From positions 103,026,912 to 103,090,911 of the forward strand of contig CM043963.1 in the NCBI GenBank assembly GCA_014529385.2: a stretch of 64,000 nt of DNA, read 5' to 3'. The notes under the pieces were generated by a model. The model did no database searches. It saw nothing but the letters and a program-made list of their open reading frames with translations, and was not told the DNA's origin. Positions 43,234 through 54,354 of the stretch are shown here, one piece after another. A program made the translations under genes and the position numbers. The number at the start of each line of letters is the position of its first letter. Positions within the stretch are counted from its first letter, which is position 1. This DNA is from Adiantum capillus-veneris (Eukaryota; Streptophyta; Polypodiopsida; Polypodiales; Pteridaceae).

Positions 43234-43663
43234 GAATAAGAGAGTTTTAACGTCGTAGGAAACTATCCCAAAAGACGTTAAAGATTAGGTTAGATGTAGA
43301 CTTACGTTAAATTAGATTTAGGTTTATTTTTAGTTAGATTTACTTTTATTTAGATTTACGCTTATTTACGTTAGATCGAGTCCACGCAAGAATTACTTAC
43401 GGTTTAGGGTTTAGAGTTAGACGAACAGTGAAAAGATCTACTGTGAAAAGATGTTAAGATGCTGTGAAGTGCTACAGCTAGAGAAGAGGCAAAGGGGTTT
43501 TGTCCACTACATGCAGTATCATGTAGACGTGGGTCTGTAGATTTCTTGTACCCACAAATATAGGTATTGACCAATAAAGACGAGATTATAACCCGGTGGT
43601 TCTCATCTCCGTGCACCTCTAGACCGAGCTGTGAGGGGATTGGACATGACTAGAGAATGTGAG

Positions 43664-43733
<70 letters not shown>

Positions 43734-43795
43734 GACGAAGAATGCCAATAGAATATTAAATTTGTTGTCCAGGTTATAAGATTTTAATCCTCATT
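43063..43795 (+). other. CACTA-2 region between captured gene and transposase
   Basis: As in CACTA-1, but the (GA)n run at 43664-43730 is expanded to more than 60 bases, against about 17 in CACTA-1. A (CA)n run lies at 43200-43232. No other gene is seen. Confidence 0.5.
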
Positions 43796-46700
43796 ATGAG
43801 TAGTGACGAGGATGTGGGACCGTCCAACCGAAACACCTATCTCTCAACGAGGGTCTTATGTCCTTGTAATCAATGCAAGCATGCTGTGCGACGGACAAGA
43901 CATGTTTCTTTGCAGCACGTTCGCGAATTTGGCGAGTTCGATCCATCTAATATAGATCGAGTTGTTGCTAATTATAACTCGCGGACTCTGACGCTGGCCA
44001 ACAAGCAGCAATCTTGCAACCCAATAGACATGTTCGCAGGTGCTTTGGTCAAGCAGCATATGTGAGGCCACAAGATGTAGCCTCTGACAGCTCGGGGGAT
44101 GATCATGCAGAGCACATTCCCAACGAGGCAATGTTTGAGCCCGAGATTGATGAAATGATCGAGACGATCATGGATTCAAAAAGGCTTATCTATGATGATA
44201 TGAAAAGTGAAACCGATACGCCATTGTATAATGGAGCACGTATGTCTAGATTGAAAGCACTCCTGGTTCTTCTCAATATGCAGGCAAAGTTTGGATGGAG
44301 TGACACTAGCGTCACAACGCTTTTCAGGTGATCTATTACAATTAGTTTACTTTAATAAAACTCTAAATGTATAATGATCTGATAGATTTTTACACGACTG
44401 TATCGTATTTTTATGTTGTGTATATTGCTTAAAGAGCACATACTACCAGCTGACAATGTGATGCCAGATTTCCGAGATGAAGCAAGAAAGATTTTGCGAA
44501 ACTTGGGGATGGATTACAATTCTATCCACGCTTGTCCTAATGACTGCATTCTTTTCAGAGGGGAATACATAGACATGGAGAAGTGTCCGAAATGTGATTC
44601 CGAAAGATATCGAGTAGATCTCCATGGGACAAAAATTCCTCTACTTCCTCGCATCAAGCATTTCTTCGAATGTAAGTCCATGGCCGCCCTAGCATCATGG
44701 CATGAGGAGAATAAATCTTCGGATGGTGTGCTACGAATTCCTGCAGATTGCGCAGCCTAGAAATATATAGATGGAACATGGTCGGATTTTTCCAGGGAAG
44801 CTCGAAATTTGCACTTAGGCCTGGCTATGGATGGCGTAAATCCATTTGGTCAAAGATCAACATCTTACAGTGTATGGCCCGTTGTCATCGTCAACTACAA
44901 CATTCCCCCGTGGTTGACTTCGAAGAAGGGGCACCTATGGCTAAGCTTGATTGTGCCAGGGCAATATAAAGTGGAGAATATGGATGTGTATCTTCGTCCA
45001 CTATTGGAAGAGCTACAACAATTGTGGATTGGCATAGAGGTGGTGGATATGAGCCGACACACAAGACGACGGAATGCTTTGATCAGAGACATTCTAATGT
45101 GGACCATGCATGACTATCCCGGGCTAACAGAATGCTCAGGTGATCTATTGACACTCCTCACTCAAACACTGTAAATCTTGTTTTTTCCCATAGTTGATCT
45201 ATTATCATATGTGTACATGCAGGGCTTCAAACAAGCGGATACAGAGCATGTGTCACATGTGGACCTAGACTGAATGCACGTAGGGTGCCCTCACTGAAGA
45301 AGCAAATCTACGAAGGTCATCAAGCGTATCTTACAGAGAATCTTGTGTTACGCGACGGCTTTTTGGGAAGAGAGCCACCAAGGATGTCTGCACAAGCATG
45401 GTTAGAGCAGAAGGAGATGTGCGATGACGGATTGCCTCCAGGGATGAAGAGACTATCTCTATGGTACGAGTTACCATACTGGCCCCGTCTCATGATCAAT
45501 CACTTGCTCGATCCAATGCACATATTCAAGAATGTCGGTAATCTACTATGGGACCATCTGACCGGCAAGAAAGATACTTTGGGAGCCAGAGTTGACCTTA
45601 GAAATGTGGATCGTATGGAGCAATATTAGCCGCAAACAGCGTCTGATGGATCGATAAAACTCCCTAAAGCACCATGGATTTTCACAGGAGCCCAAGAACG
45701 CAAAGTAAAAGAGACCATTCGATCTTTGCGGACCCATACTGGCGTAATGCACTCGCTCCGAACGTGTTTTACTAAAGAAGGAAAGCTTACCGGTTTGAAG
45801 TCACACGATTGGCATAAAATGTGTCAGGTACGTTCATAGTGGACTTTAATATCATTGCATAAAATGTGTACTTTAATATCATTGCTGCACATACTTTACA
45901 GTTTATTTTACCGGTTGCCATTGAGGGATGTTTGTCTCTCGACATCCGTAACACAATCTACAAACTTGCAAAGCTGGTGCAATGGATCTCACAAAAGGAG
46001 ATCAACGTAGACTCCATACCATTTGCCAAACTAAATGCTACGGAGCTTGTGTGCATGTTTGAGAAACATTTTCGTACTACCATGCTAACCATTCAGGTGC
46101 ATCTTCTTGTTCACATAGTTGATGAGGTGGAAATAGCTGGCACAGTTCATTCCAGATGGATGTTCTTCTTAGAACGTTTCATGAAAATGCTTAAGGGATA
46201 TGTGCGTCAAAAGGCACGTCCGGAGGGTAGCATGGCAGAAGGTTGGTTGGTATCAGAGTCCCTAGTGTACATTGGAGAGTGGCTAGACGGATTTGATAAA
46301 GCCCGGGACACGCTATGGCGAACCATAGATGATGAGCGCATATTTGGGATTGTCATGTGCAATCTCGGTGTTGAGAAGAAGATGACGGAAGATCTAGAGG
46401 TTAAAATCAACCGATTTTGCATGCTTCACAATCCAGTGATGCAAAAGTGGATTTCACAATATGAGGATGCAAAGCAAGAGCGACAAAGGGCACAAATCGA
46501 GTGGAGACGGGGAAGACGACCACCGATGCACTATCCGACGGTTCTCGAGAGCCTACCAACATTCATGAGCTTAAGATGGTTGCACAACCAATTGAAAAGC
46601 GCACAACAATGCGGTGAAAAAGTGACTGAGGAAGACACTTTCGTACTACCCGAGCATTGTGAACAAGTAAGTATGTAAATAGTTAACATCCCCCTTTTAC

Positions 46701-47056
46701 AAGTTATGTGCTTGAAAGCTCTCATGTAAGTTATGTGGCTCTGGCAGGTAATATTTCATCCTACAAAGTCTACATCAAACTGGTGGTACGTCATAGAGGT
46801 AGCCCCTCGTAGTGCAAGGACGTATGAAGGCTACCATGTGCCAATCACAACGGCATCAATGGAGGAGATCAGAGAAGATGCTCAATCAGAAGCCGCTGCG
46901 GTGGTGCCAGACGAGCATCAAGATGCTACTACTCTATATGGGGTGCATGCAGAGGAGCTACAAAATGAAACAGAGGATATGTGTTTAAACGGAGAGCTCT
47001 ATATAGATATAGGAAGTTATGCTGAGTTATGCGAGGATGAGAGAGAGATCTCTTAA
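43796..47056 (+). pseudogene. TNP2-type transposase gene, broken (CACTA-2)
   Basis: The same gene as in CACTA-1, starting at ATG 43796. A one-base deletion near 43982 shifts exon 1. A 24-base deletion after 'GTKIP' (about 44637) is in frame. TGG became TAG at 44758-44760. The TAG at 45627-45629 is at the same site as in CACTA-1. The DUF4218 region is intact after an intron (acceptor at about 45898): 'LPVAIEGCLSLDIRNTIYKL', 'QVHLLVHIVDEVEIAG', 'RWMFFLERFMKMLKGYVRQK' and 'ARPEGSMAEGWL' (45905-46270). The DUF4216 region is deleted at about 46633. The 3' end (46749-47056) reads through to a TAA with no premature stop, unlike CACTA-1. Confidence 0.88.
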
Positions 47057-47328
47057 AACCACAAATATTGTATTTGAACAATTTTGCTCCGTGTTGTAAA
47101 AGCTCTGGCTCTCTAAGTACCTTCCATGTTGTATAACGCTCTTTTCTACTCGCGCTCACATCTTTTGATTGAAAATTCTGAGTTTTCGACTTGCCTCTTC
47201 TATCACTCAATTCATTGCGTCATTGTATTTATATGCGTCATTACGTCATTGTATTTAATGGTCTTTGCGTCATTGTCTACTCTATTCATTCAATATTAAG
47301 TTTAAATATTCGTGTGTTTAATGCACGT

Positions 47329-48638
47329 ATGGATGATGAGGAGTTTCTTTCTTCTTTGTCACCGCAGCACAGACAGTGGTACGTGGAGTGTCATCGCTTT
47401 GGTGCATCATCGCTCGTTCCTACTCCATCCGCATCTCCCTCTCTTTCGAAGCATTCGGCGCGCTCCGAAGCTTCGGCGTCGACGAGACGATCTTCACACT
47501 CGTCTAGACACCGACGCTCTAGTGGTGGCGGTGGCGGTTGTTGTGGGGATTCCGCCGCCGATGCCTCCACACCGCCTCGTGTTCGACGAGGCTCTTTACC
47601 CTCCCCTTCTTTGCCCGCCCCCACACCAACCACAGCATCGCCATCTACGCCAGGTTTTGCACGGCTGACTGTTCCTAGCAGCTACACACCTCTACCTACT
47701 CCGCCAGGAGCCACCCCACTCGACACTCCTCGCTTCGGGGCCCAGACACCGGTGGAGACACCTGACGTCCGTACCCCCATCGACACACCGCTAGAGACCC
47801 CTACCGGGACACCCAGGTTCACGCGTCACCGGCCGGAGGGCTTGCCTTACTCCGTCGACTTCAGCGGCGGCATCATCATGGATGATGACGGCAAGAAGGT
47901 GATCTCGCACACGCGTGGTCTTTGCTCTCAGCTGTTTAGACACTACATACTAAACAAATGGAGTGAAGTACTAAGTGATTTAAAAGCCAGAGTCATCAGC
48001 ATACTTCATGTTGAGTTTCCCGTTCCAACACGGGATCAGCGCTTCAATGAAGACCTGATGAAGATTCGAATGCGCGAATACTGCAAACACAAGCGTTCCG
48101 AAGTGCAAAAAGCAATCAAGCATGGGTGGAACAGGCCAGATTGGTTGGCCAAAGAAGATTGGAAGAATGCGAAGAAAGCAGCGCGCGAGAATCCCGACAA
48201 GTGGAAGCAACAAAAGGATGTAGCCAGAGCACGAGTAGAGGCAGGGAGCTCGCACCACTTGGGGAGCGGTGGATGGGCATCATTTGAGGCCGATTTTGTA
48301 AGTGTTTTCGCATTGCTCTTTATGTTCGATAGTTTAGGGTTTATGAGTTTTTTAATTCTAACATAATGAAATCTTTGTATGTTTTGACAGTGGTCGATGA
48401 CAGGACGTGATCCCACACCGTACGAGCGCGAGTACGCAGGCAGGAAGGGCTTAAACGCCCTGATGGACATTCTCAGTTCTCGCGGCGGCATGGTTAGTAT
48501 TAGGGTTTACTCTTTTCTATTTTTTGTATTGTTTTATAAATGTCGTTATATGTTTATACTTACTGAAAGCTGTCTTATTGTCTTTTTTTGCAGAATCCGA
48601 CAGATACGCCGCTTGGACGCGATGAGACGTCTGACTAA
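47329..48638 (+). CDS. Second CACTA gene (TnpA/Transposase_24-like), intact
   Basis: Exons 47329-48297, 48391-48492 and 48594-48638 give 371 residues with no stop, two longer than the CACTA-1 copy. Ser/Pro/Thr-rich N-terminal half, Gly/Cys run ('GGGGGCCGDSAAD'), repeated TP units, then the conserved basic C-terminal region. The intron borders are identical in the two copies. The upstream sequence TGCAG in CACTA-1 is TGCAC here, which argues that the ATG, not an upstream exon, begins the protein. Its preservation next to a dead transposase gene suggests recent activity or trans-supply. Confidence 0.8.
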
Positions 48639-48999
48639 ACGACGTCAGTTTAGCCGTAGCTAGATAGCATTAGTTTAGGGTTTCTCATAGCTTATGTATC
48701 ATGAGACGGATTTTATACGTCTTTTTGAACCATGTATATTATTACATTTGTCACCGCAGTTCATTTTGCCAATCAATTCTTTATGCCTATGATGTTGTAC
48801 AATTGTCATTATTACATTTGCCAATCAATTCATTTTGCCTATGATGTGTACAATCGTCAATTTTACGCTTGTCAATTTTGCAAACAATGCGTCTTGTGGT
48901 TGACTATTTTGGGTCTATTATCTACCCTTGCACTTTTTTTAAAAAGTGAATCAAGCACAATATGGTTGATGGGTGGCAGGGCATTCAATGCCCTGTCAC

Positions 49000-49241
49000 C
49001 AAAAAAAATTTCTCTCGGGCGTCGCTATAACCGTCGCTATTTATGGCTCTAGAGCGTCGCTATAAACTTCTGTGTAAACGTCGCTATAACCGTCGCTATG
49101 AGCGTCTCTATATAGCGACGCATATAGCGATGCTCTCGTAGCGACGCTATTAGCGACGGTTTTAGCGACGACGGGGGTTATAAAAACCCAATGTATTTCC
49201 GTCGCTAACGGCGTCACAAGAGTACACAACCTCTTGTAGTG
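49000..49241. repeat. 3' subterminal repeat block and terminus of CACTA-2
   Basis: Direct GCGTCGCTAT-like copies (49018-49105) then inverted ATAGCGACGC-like copies (49112-49170), ending CCTCTTGTAGTG. The arrangement matches CACTA-1 with small indels. Confidence 0.85.
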
Positions 49242-50245
49242 ATGAAGACCACACCTTAAAAAGAACGCATGTTGCATAGGTTGATGGACTGCCAATGGGC
49301 TGCATGGTTGAAAGGCTGCCACTTGCAGACAATTGGAGGGACCGCGGGTTGCCTCTCCTGGGAACGGCAGCTTAATCGCGAGGTAAGGTTTTTTTAAATG
49401 GCCAAGCTATATATAAAAAAAGAAACACTGCAATCTGCAGTCGGCTAAAAGCGAGGGGGCTATCTTGTGGCGTGCCATGAAAAGCAAGGAGAAAACACGG
49501 CGAGTTGCATAAGGCAAGCCTGCCAGGTGAATACAAAAGGGGCACAACAGTTGCATGAAGGGGGGAAGCCAGTTTACAGAGGGAGTGACAAATAGCGAGG
49601 TCGCTATTGGCCTAGCAGAGGAGGAGGACAGGGGTGCCGGAGGGGCGCCACACGGTGGTGGCGGGGCTGCATATGGCAGAGGGGCCGAGGGCCGCCTGGA
49701 GAAGGGGATAAGGGCCGCCAATGCTTGGGCTCACCAAGGGAGCTCTGCAGAGAAAGGCGCTGGAGGGCAGCGTGATTAAAGGAGGAGGCGGAGGTTGCAT
49801 GGGACTCGCCAAGGTGACGGGGCAAGAAGGGTGGCGTGAGTAGAGCAGCGCTGCAGTGTCAAGGTGGCATGGTCGAGACCCAGGACAAGGGGAGGGTCTG
49901 AGAAGGGCCGCCAGAGGACCACCTTGAGGAGTGGGCTATAGAGGAGGAGAATGAGAGGGCCTGAAGGGGCGGCCATATCACAGGGTGCGCCATCTATTGA
50001 GACGGCAAGTGAAAAGAAAGGAAGGTCGAGAGTAGCCTGTGGGAACTAAGGTGTATTGTTGTGAGACACCAGAAAGTGAGCCAAGCAATCAAACTAGGAT
50101 GGTGGTCTGTATGGGGATCCATCATTGTACACCCTCTTTGGAAGTTTTTGTCCACTTGATATTGGTTACATCTATCCGCAAATTTATGAATCCTTTCTTT
50201 CTGTGTTATTTATTGGTCTAGTATATGTGTATCTCCGAAGGCGAT
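49242..50245. other. Extra segment in first G LTR, purine-rich, no gene
   Basis: Together with 41372-41595 this segment is absent from the second G LTR, where the flanking sequences adjoin (about 63096). It is either an insertion of about 1.2 kb in this LTR or a deletion in the other. Open frames here are short, and the G-rich composition (49560-49960) resembles 15400-16400. No domain is recognised. Confidence 0.45.
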
Positions 50246-50985
50246 GGTGTATATGTGCTTTCTATATGGATGTTGATGTGTATAAGTCTGCAAGCTTGAA
50301 GATAAATGGGGATATGTCATGGATTCGATAGGAATTTGAGTGTCGATTGTTATTGGACTGCCTATATGTCACAAAGTGCTCTACAGTGTTATAGATGGAC
50401 GCTATCTGAACCTACTTTGCAATCGAATCTATCTAGTCAAGGTTGGTCGGGATCGGGCTTGGACAGTAATTGTTTGCAGATTGCGTATCGTGGTGTGTGT
50501 TTGCTAGGGGATAGGGGTGTTGTGAGATCACTGACATACAAACTCATAACACACACATGGTGGCATAATAACAAGAAGTCATTTGTACTAACAGATTTTG
50601 CATGACACAGACAACAACATCTTTGGCGGAGGAGTAGTCAAAAGACAAGGACATACAACATGAGCAGGCTGATGAAGCATTCAAGCAATAAACCCCTTCT
50701 ATTTTTTGGTTTTATTCTGGCTTTAGTAAGCCAAGTCCTTTGTAAAATGGTTTCCGGATGCATGATAGCATCCTTCAAGTTATCTGTAAATGCGTGTTAG
50801 CATCCCTCAAATTATCAAAATTCTGCTTCAGGTCGCAATAACACTATGAAGTCCGTATCTCAAAGTGTCCCCCCCCCCCGAGCTATATAGAGGCATCAAG
50901 TTTATGTGCTGGTGGTTTTCCCATTTCCCACTTTCCATCTTGTGGTGCCCCCACGGAGGACCAACTGATTGCTACCTAACAAGGT
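50246..50985 (+). repeat. Element G first LTR, right part
   Basis: It matches 63105-63495 closely except for about 350 bases (roughly 50530-50878, ending in a C run) missing from the second copy. A TATA box (CTATATAGAG, about 50883) precedes the presumed transcript start. The right edge of the LTR and the primer site are not certain; TGGTGCCCCCACGG near 50942 is a candidate primer site. Confidence 0.6.
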
Positions 50986-50999
50986 GTTCTTGAGTCACG

Positions 51000-51650
51000 A
51001 TGAAGCAGGAGTTTGGGCCAGTGTTCAAAGGAGATGAGGATGCAGATGATTGGCTTGCAGATTTTGAGCTATTTATGCTGAGAGTACTACGGATGCCAGT
51101 TGATGAAGCAAAGCTCCAAACTCTACCTTTGGTGCTGCGAGGTAAAGCAAAACTTTGGTTTGATGGCTTAGAACACGTGCACAAGCAGACTTGGATCGGG
51201 TTTCACGATCAATTCTTACAAAGGTATCGAAAGGTGGTGTCGGCTTCGGAAGCAGATGCAAAGATCAAAGGATTGCAGCAGGACGTAAGTGCAGGTTTTG
51301 ATGTTTTTGTTGCTAAATTTGAAGCTTATTGGGGGGATTTGGCGGCTGCTACCCAAGAAATCAATGCGGGATATTTGAAGCTTGAAAGGTTTCTATCTTG
51401 CTTGCATCCCTTTGTTCGTGAGAGAGTGGAGTATGAAGATCCAAGGACCTTTGATGAGGCTGTCAGAGTTGCTAGAGCAAAGAGCCGAAAGATGAAGAAA
51501 CAAATGGAGGCAGGATTGCTACAGTCAGCCATCACGGTAGCCAGTGGACCCAGGCCCAAGCAAATCAATGAGCATCAAGAGGTAAAAGCTCATTTTCTTG
51601 ATATGCATTTGATCAAAGCACATGAAGTTGATGCCAGGCTAGAAGAGTAG
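51000..51650 (+). CDS. Gag-like protein of element G, first copy
   Basis: An intact frame of 216 codons from ATG 51000. It has the Retrotrans_gag pattern: 'DADDWLADFELFMLRVL', 'LPLVLRGKAKLWFDGL', 'WIGFHDQFLQRYRKV', and 'FLSCLHPFVRERVEYEDPRT'. The C-terminal part is basic. There is no zinc knuckle and no protease, RT or integrase before the next LTR at 52864, so element G depends on other elements for enzymes. A nearly identical copy begins at 63510. A second ORF follows in the -1 frame. Confidence 0.8.
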   Translation: MKQEFGPVFKGDEDADDWLADFELFMLRVLRMPVDEAKLQTLPLVLRGKAKLWFDGLEHVHKQTWIGFHDQFLQRYRKVVSASEADAKIKGLQQDVSAGFDVFVAKFEAYWGDLAAATQEINAGYLKLERFLSCLHPFVRERVEYEDPRTFDEAVRVARAKSRKMKKQMEAGLLQSAITVASGPRPKQINEHQEVKAHFLDMHLIKAHEVDARLEE

Positions 51651-51673
51651 AAGAAGTGCCAACCAGGACTCAA

Positions 51674-52657
51674 ATGATGCAGAGAGGTAAATTCAGGGTG
51701 CCACCCAGTTTGCTTCCTCAAGAGAGCGAGGTGGTAAAAGTTTTTCAAGAAGAGATTCTAGTTCCAGAACCAGCAACGAGGAAGGAAGCAGTGGTCCAAG
51801 AATTGACAAGTTTGAAAGAGGAGTCCGACAGTTCTCGTAGCTCCAGCAGCAGTTTGGACACATATAGCATGTGGGAGACGGAGTCCATGTCTTCTAGGTA
51901 CGAAACTTATGATGTTTTTCATGTAGATGAAGTGGAGAGCAATGTATGCGAGTTGCCTGCCAGTCATTTGAATGTGGAAGAGAAGTATAGTGTTTCACCT
52001 TGTGTGAATCTGCCAGTTGAGCAGCCATCTCTTCTGTCTTGTGGTGGTGAGTCCCTGTTGGAGGAAGAAATATGGTTTGATTGTGCATTAGAACTAGTTG
52101 AAGAGCAGGTTTTTGAGGATGGAGTGCAGGAGCTGGAAGCAGAAGCGGTGGTAGGTCAAGTTGATTTATCTATGCAGGGGGTGAGGCAACCTTACCTTGG
52201 TGAGCATGTAGAGGTGCACTTTGAAGTTTTGCAGTTGGTTTGTGGCCATGGAGAGTTAACTCTGACAGGTGACTCTATGGAAGCTGATACAGGTGCATCC
52301 TATGAGAGTGAGGCTCCATGCAACGAAGAAGCTGTCGCCAACCTTGCAGGTGAGGAGGTGTTTGAAGAACAGGTTGTCGCTCTAGCAGGTCATGTTCTTG
52401 AGTATGAAGAGATGGTTTTGGCGTCGTTTACCGAGGGTTTGGATATAGGTTTGCAAAGGGATCATGTTTGCTTGGCTATGCAGCAGGTGGAGGCTAGCGG
52501 CAGGGTTTTGCTATTTTATGTGATGCTATTGATAGCTATGTTATTGGAGGTTTCTTTACAGGTGTTTTTGTTTCAGTGGCAAGGTTTTTTTGCAGAAGAC
52601 TACACTATGGAGGGTTCGCTAGTTTTGTTTTTGATCGAGGCGGAGCCTACACTATGA
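51674..52657 (+). CDS. Unrecognised acidic ORF with C-terminal hydrophobic segment (element G)
   Basis: About 327 codons from ATG 51674 (the frame is open from at least 51656, partly overlapping or abutting gag in the -1 frame). I recognise no domain. Features: a Ser-rich stretch ('SDSSRSSSSSLDTYS', residues about 50-65), very high Glu/Val content throughout, and near the C-terminus a run of about 25 mostly hydrophobic residues ('VLLFYVMLLIAMLLEVSLQV') that could span a membrane. The lack of stops over 1 kb in old transposon DNA suggests constraint or recent origin. It could be an env-like or accessory protein, a long gag extension, or chance. Confidence 0.45.
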   Translation: MMQRGKFRVPPSLLPQESEVVKVFQEEILVPEPATRKEAVVQELTSLKEESDSSRSSSSSLDTYSMWETESMSSRYETYDVFHVDEVESNVCELPASHLNVEEKYSVSPCVNLPVEQPSLLSCGGESLLEEEIWFDCALELVEEQVFEDGVQELEAEAVVGQVDLSMQGVRQPYLGEHVEVHFEVLQLVCGHGELTLTGDSMEADTGASYESEAPCNEEAVANLAGEEVFEEQVVALAGHVLEYEEMVLASFTEGLDIGLQRDHVCLAMQQVEASGRVLLFYVMLLIAMLLEVSLQVFLFQWQGFFAEDYTMEGSLVLFLIEAEPTL

Positions 52658-52849
52658 TTGGGGAAGCTTCGAGCTTTCCATTTGACCCTTGAGGGTGATG
52701 CAATAGCAGATGATTTTATCTCTATCTCTATCCTATCTATATATCCACTATCATTTTTCTTATGCAGTCTATAGCTCTATGTTATATCATTCTTTGTATA
52801 CAGGCTTGTTTTACCTAAATAATACTATGGTTGAGTATAAATGCTCAAC
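52658..52849 (+). other. 3' untranslated part of element G
   Basis: Short AT-rich sequence between the acidic ORF and the polypurine tract. No gene is seen. Confidence 0.4.
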
Positions 52850-52863
52850 GAGGGGGTAGGCAA
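52850..52863 (+). promoter_or_regulatory. Polypurine tract of element G
   Basis: The purine-rich GAGGGGGTAGGCAA directly precedes TGATGGTACATCC, the start of the second G LTR. Confidence 0.6.
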
Positions 52864-52912
52864 TGATGGTACATCCAAACTGTGTCGATCTATGGAAGTG
52901 CAGGAAGTCGAG
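52864..52912 (+). repeat. Element G second LTR, first 49 bases
   Basis: This matches the start of the first LTR (41019-41067). It is cut by element H after TCGAG and continues at 62791. Confidence 0.8.
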
Positions 52913-53429
52913 TGTGAGGTCCCCACCCCGTCTTCTCAAACGACGGATCTGATGGTAAACCTGGTGGCTATCAGATCTATAGCGGAAGCAAACAAAGTGG
53001 TTAATGGTTCATCTAGCGGACGATCTCTCATCACAAAGTAAGTCGAGCTCGAACCTACTAGCATCGAGATCTAGTTCCACCCCGCAGGGGAAGCGTGATT
53101 AACTTATCCAGCGATCCTAAGATCCACCTTCCAAGAGGAGAGAAGTCCCGAGTGCCTTTTTCCCCATGTTTTAGAGGCACATACACTTGAGGATTCGCCG
53201 CTCTTGGGGCAATGAGTAATACTAGAGTCGATTTATAACACTATGGGGACGGAGAGTTCCCGACTAATTGGGACCACCGTTCTCATAGGCATTGGCACCC
53301 TGAGCCAAGCCCCCACTTTCCACCCCATACTCACGCTTCCTTTGTGTTTCCTAATTACTACCACAATGGTTGTTCAACATATAAGTTCCTTGATTAGGTT
53401 CCGATTCACAAGGTTCATTAAGACAACCC

Positions 53430-54188
53430 CCGGGGGATTCACTCTATATACAAAACGGGACGCCACCTGCAAGCGGACAACTTTGATAAAACCCCTATAT
53501 ACGACTCATATTAGGGAATATGAGCCCTCTTTCTATGGTTATACGAAAGTCAATGCAGAAAACTATCATACCCCTATCTTACATATAAAATTTAGGTCTC
53601 ACATGATCCAACTGAGTAAAACTAGTCAAAGAGCGTGTAGCATAGTGATTGAAAATGTACTAAGAAACCACTTTTGTATAACTAGATGTACCCTCAATGT
53701 GTCTTAGTTTGACTTTCAAACTATGTGCCTGTTCAGCCTGCACTCTAGCTACTCGTCCATTTTGACCCATCTAAATTACTCAAAAAACATGGTTATAAGT
53801 TGCGTTAGGTTCTTCATGTAAATTTTCATCTATACAAACTCTTTATAGCTTTCATCCCTCAACAAATAAACTATAATAACAAAACAAGCAATTGATACAA
53901 AGCAATGTTGGTTCTTGCATGTGTCTTGGTAGCTATTGAGTCACTGCAAGTTTGAGGGAAGACTCTTTTGGGAAGCCATGATTTTCAAACACAAAAAATT
54001 AATTTCATTTTCCCCTTTTCTCACTTCCCCTTGCGCCCCTAAATATGATAACCCCTCCCTTATTTTTAAGCTTAGGAGATAAATTATTGGGGACCTACCC
54101 ATAACTTATACGATTATGTAACTTGTAAAAAACCCCCCCTCCCTGCACTTACGTGGTACGGTAAGTTTTCCATGGCGAATCCCCTGGG
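53430..54188. mobile_element. 759-bp Mutator-like non-autonomous insertion in H LTR
   Basis: This segment is present in the left H LTR and absent from the right one. It is flanked by a 9-base direct repeat AGACAACCC (53421-53429 and 54189-54197) that occurs once at the empty site (60650-60658). Its ends are CCGGGGGATTC and GAATCCCCTGGG, a short imperfect inverted repeat. A 9-base target duplication points to the Mutator superfamily. It has no transposase; the open frame 53243-53707 crosses its boundary and is accidental. Confidence 0.75.
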
Positions 54189-54354
54189 AGACAACCCTTC
54201 AACTAGTATTGCAAAGCGGCACCAAGACAGTAACTCTAGTAAAAATTTTACTCAAAACTTATTCATTAAAATTCCAATGTTCTGGAGGTACAACATCCCC
54301 CCTCCAGCGAGAGTTTACTCCTTCCGTTGTCGCCTAGATGCCCATACAACTAGG

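Larger units (their letters stand above)
41596..49241 (+). mobile_element. CACTA-2, En/Spm transposon nested in G LTR
   Basis: This 7,646-base element has 12-base perfect inverted ends (CACTACAAGAGG and CCTCTTGTAGTG) and the target duplication ATG (41593-41595 and 49242-49244). It matches CACTA-1 closely along most of its length. It keeps the DUF4218 region of the transposase that CACTA-1 lost, lacks the DUF4216 region that CACTA-1 kept, and carries the same captured HIPP fragment. Different targets and target duplications show that the two insertions were independent. Confidence 0.96.

Noticed and set aside
53243-53707. 154-codon open frame in the left H LTR
   Set aside because: It spans the junction of the 759-bp insertion and has no counterpart in the right LTR beyond the first part.
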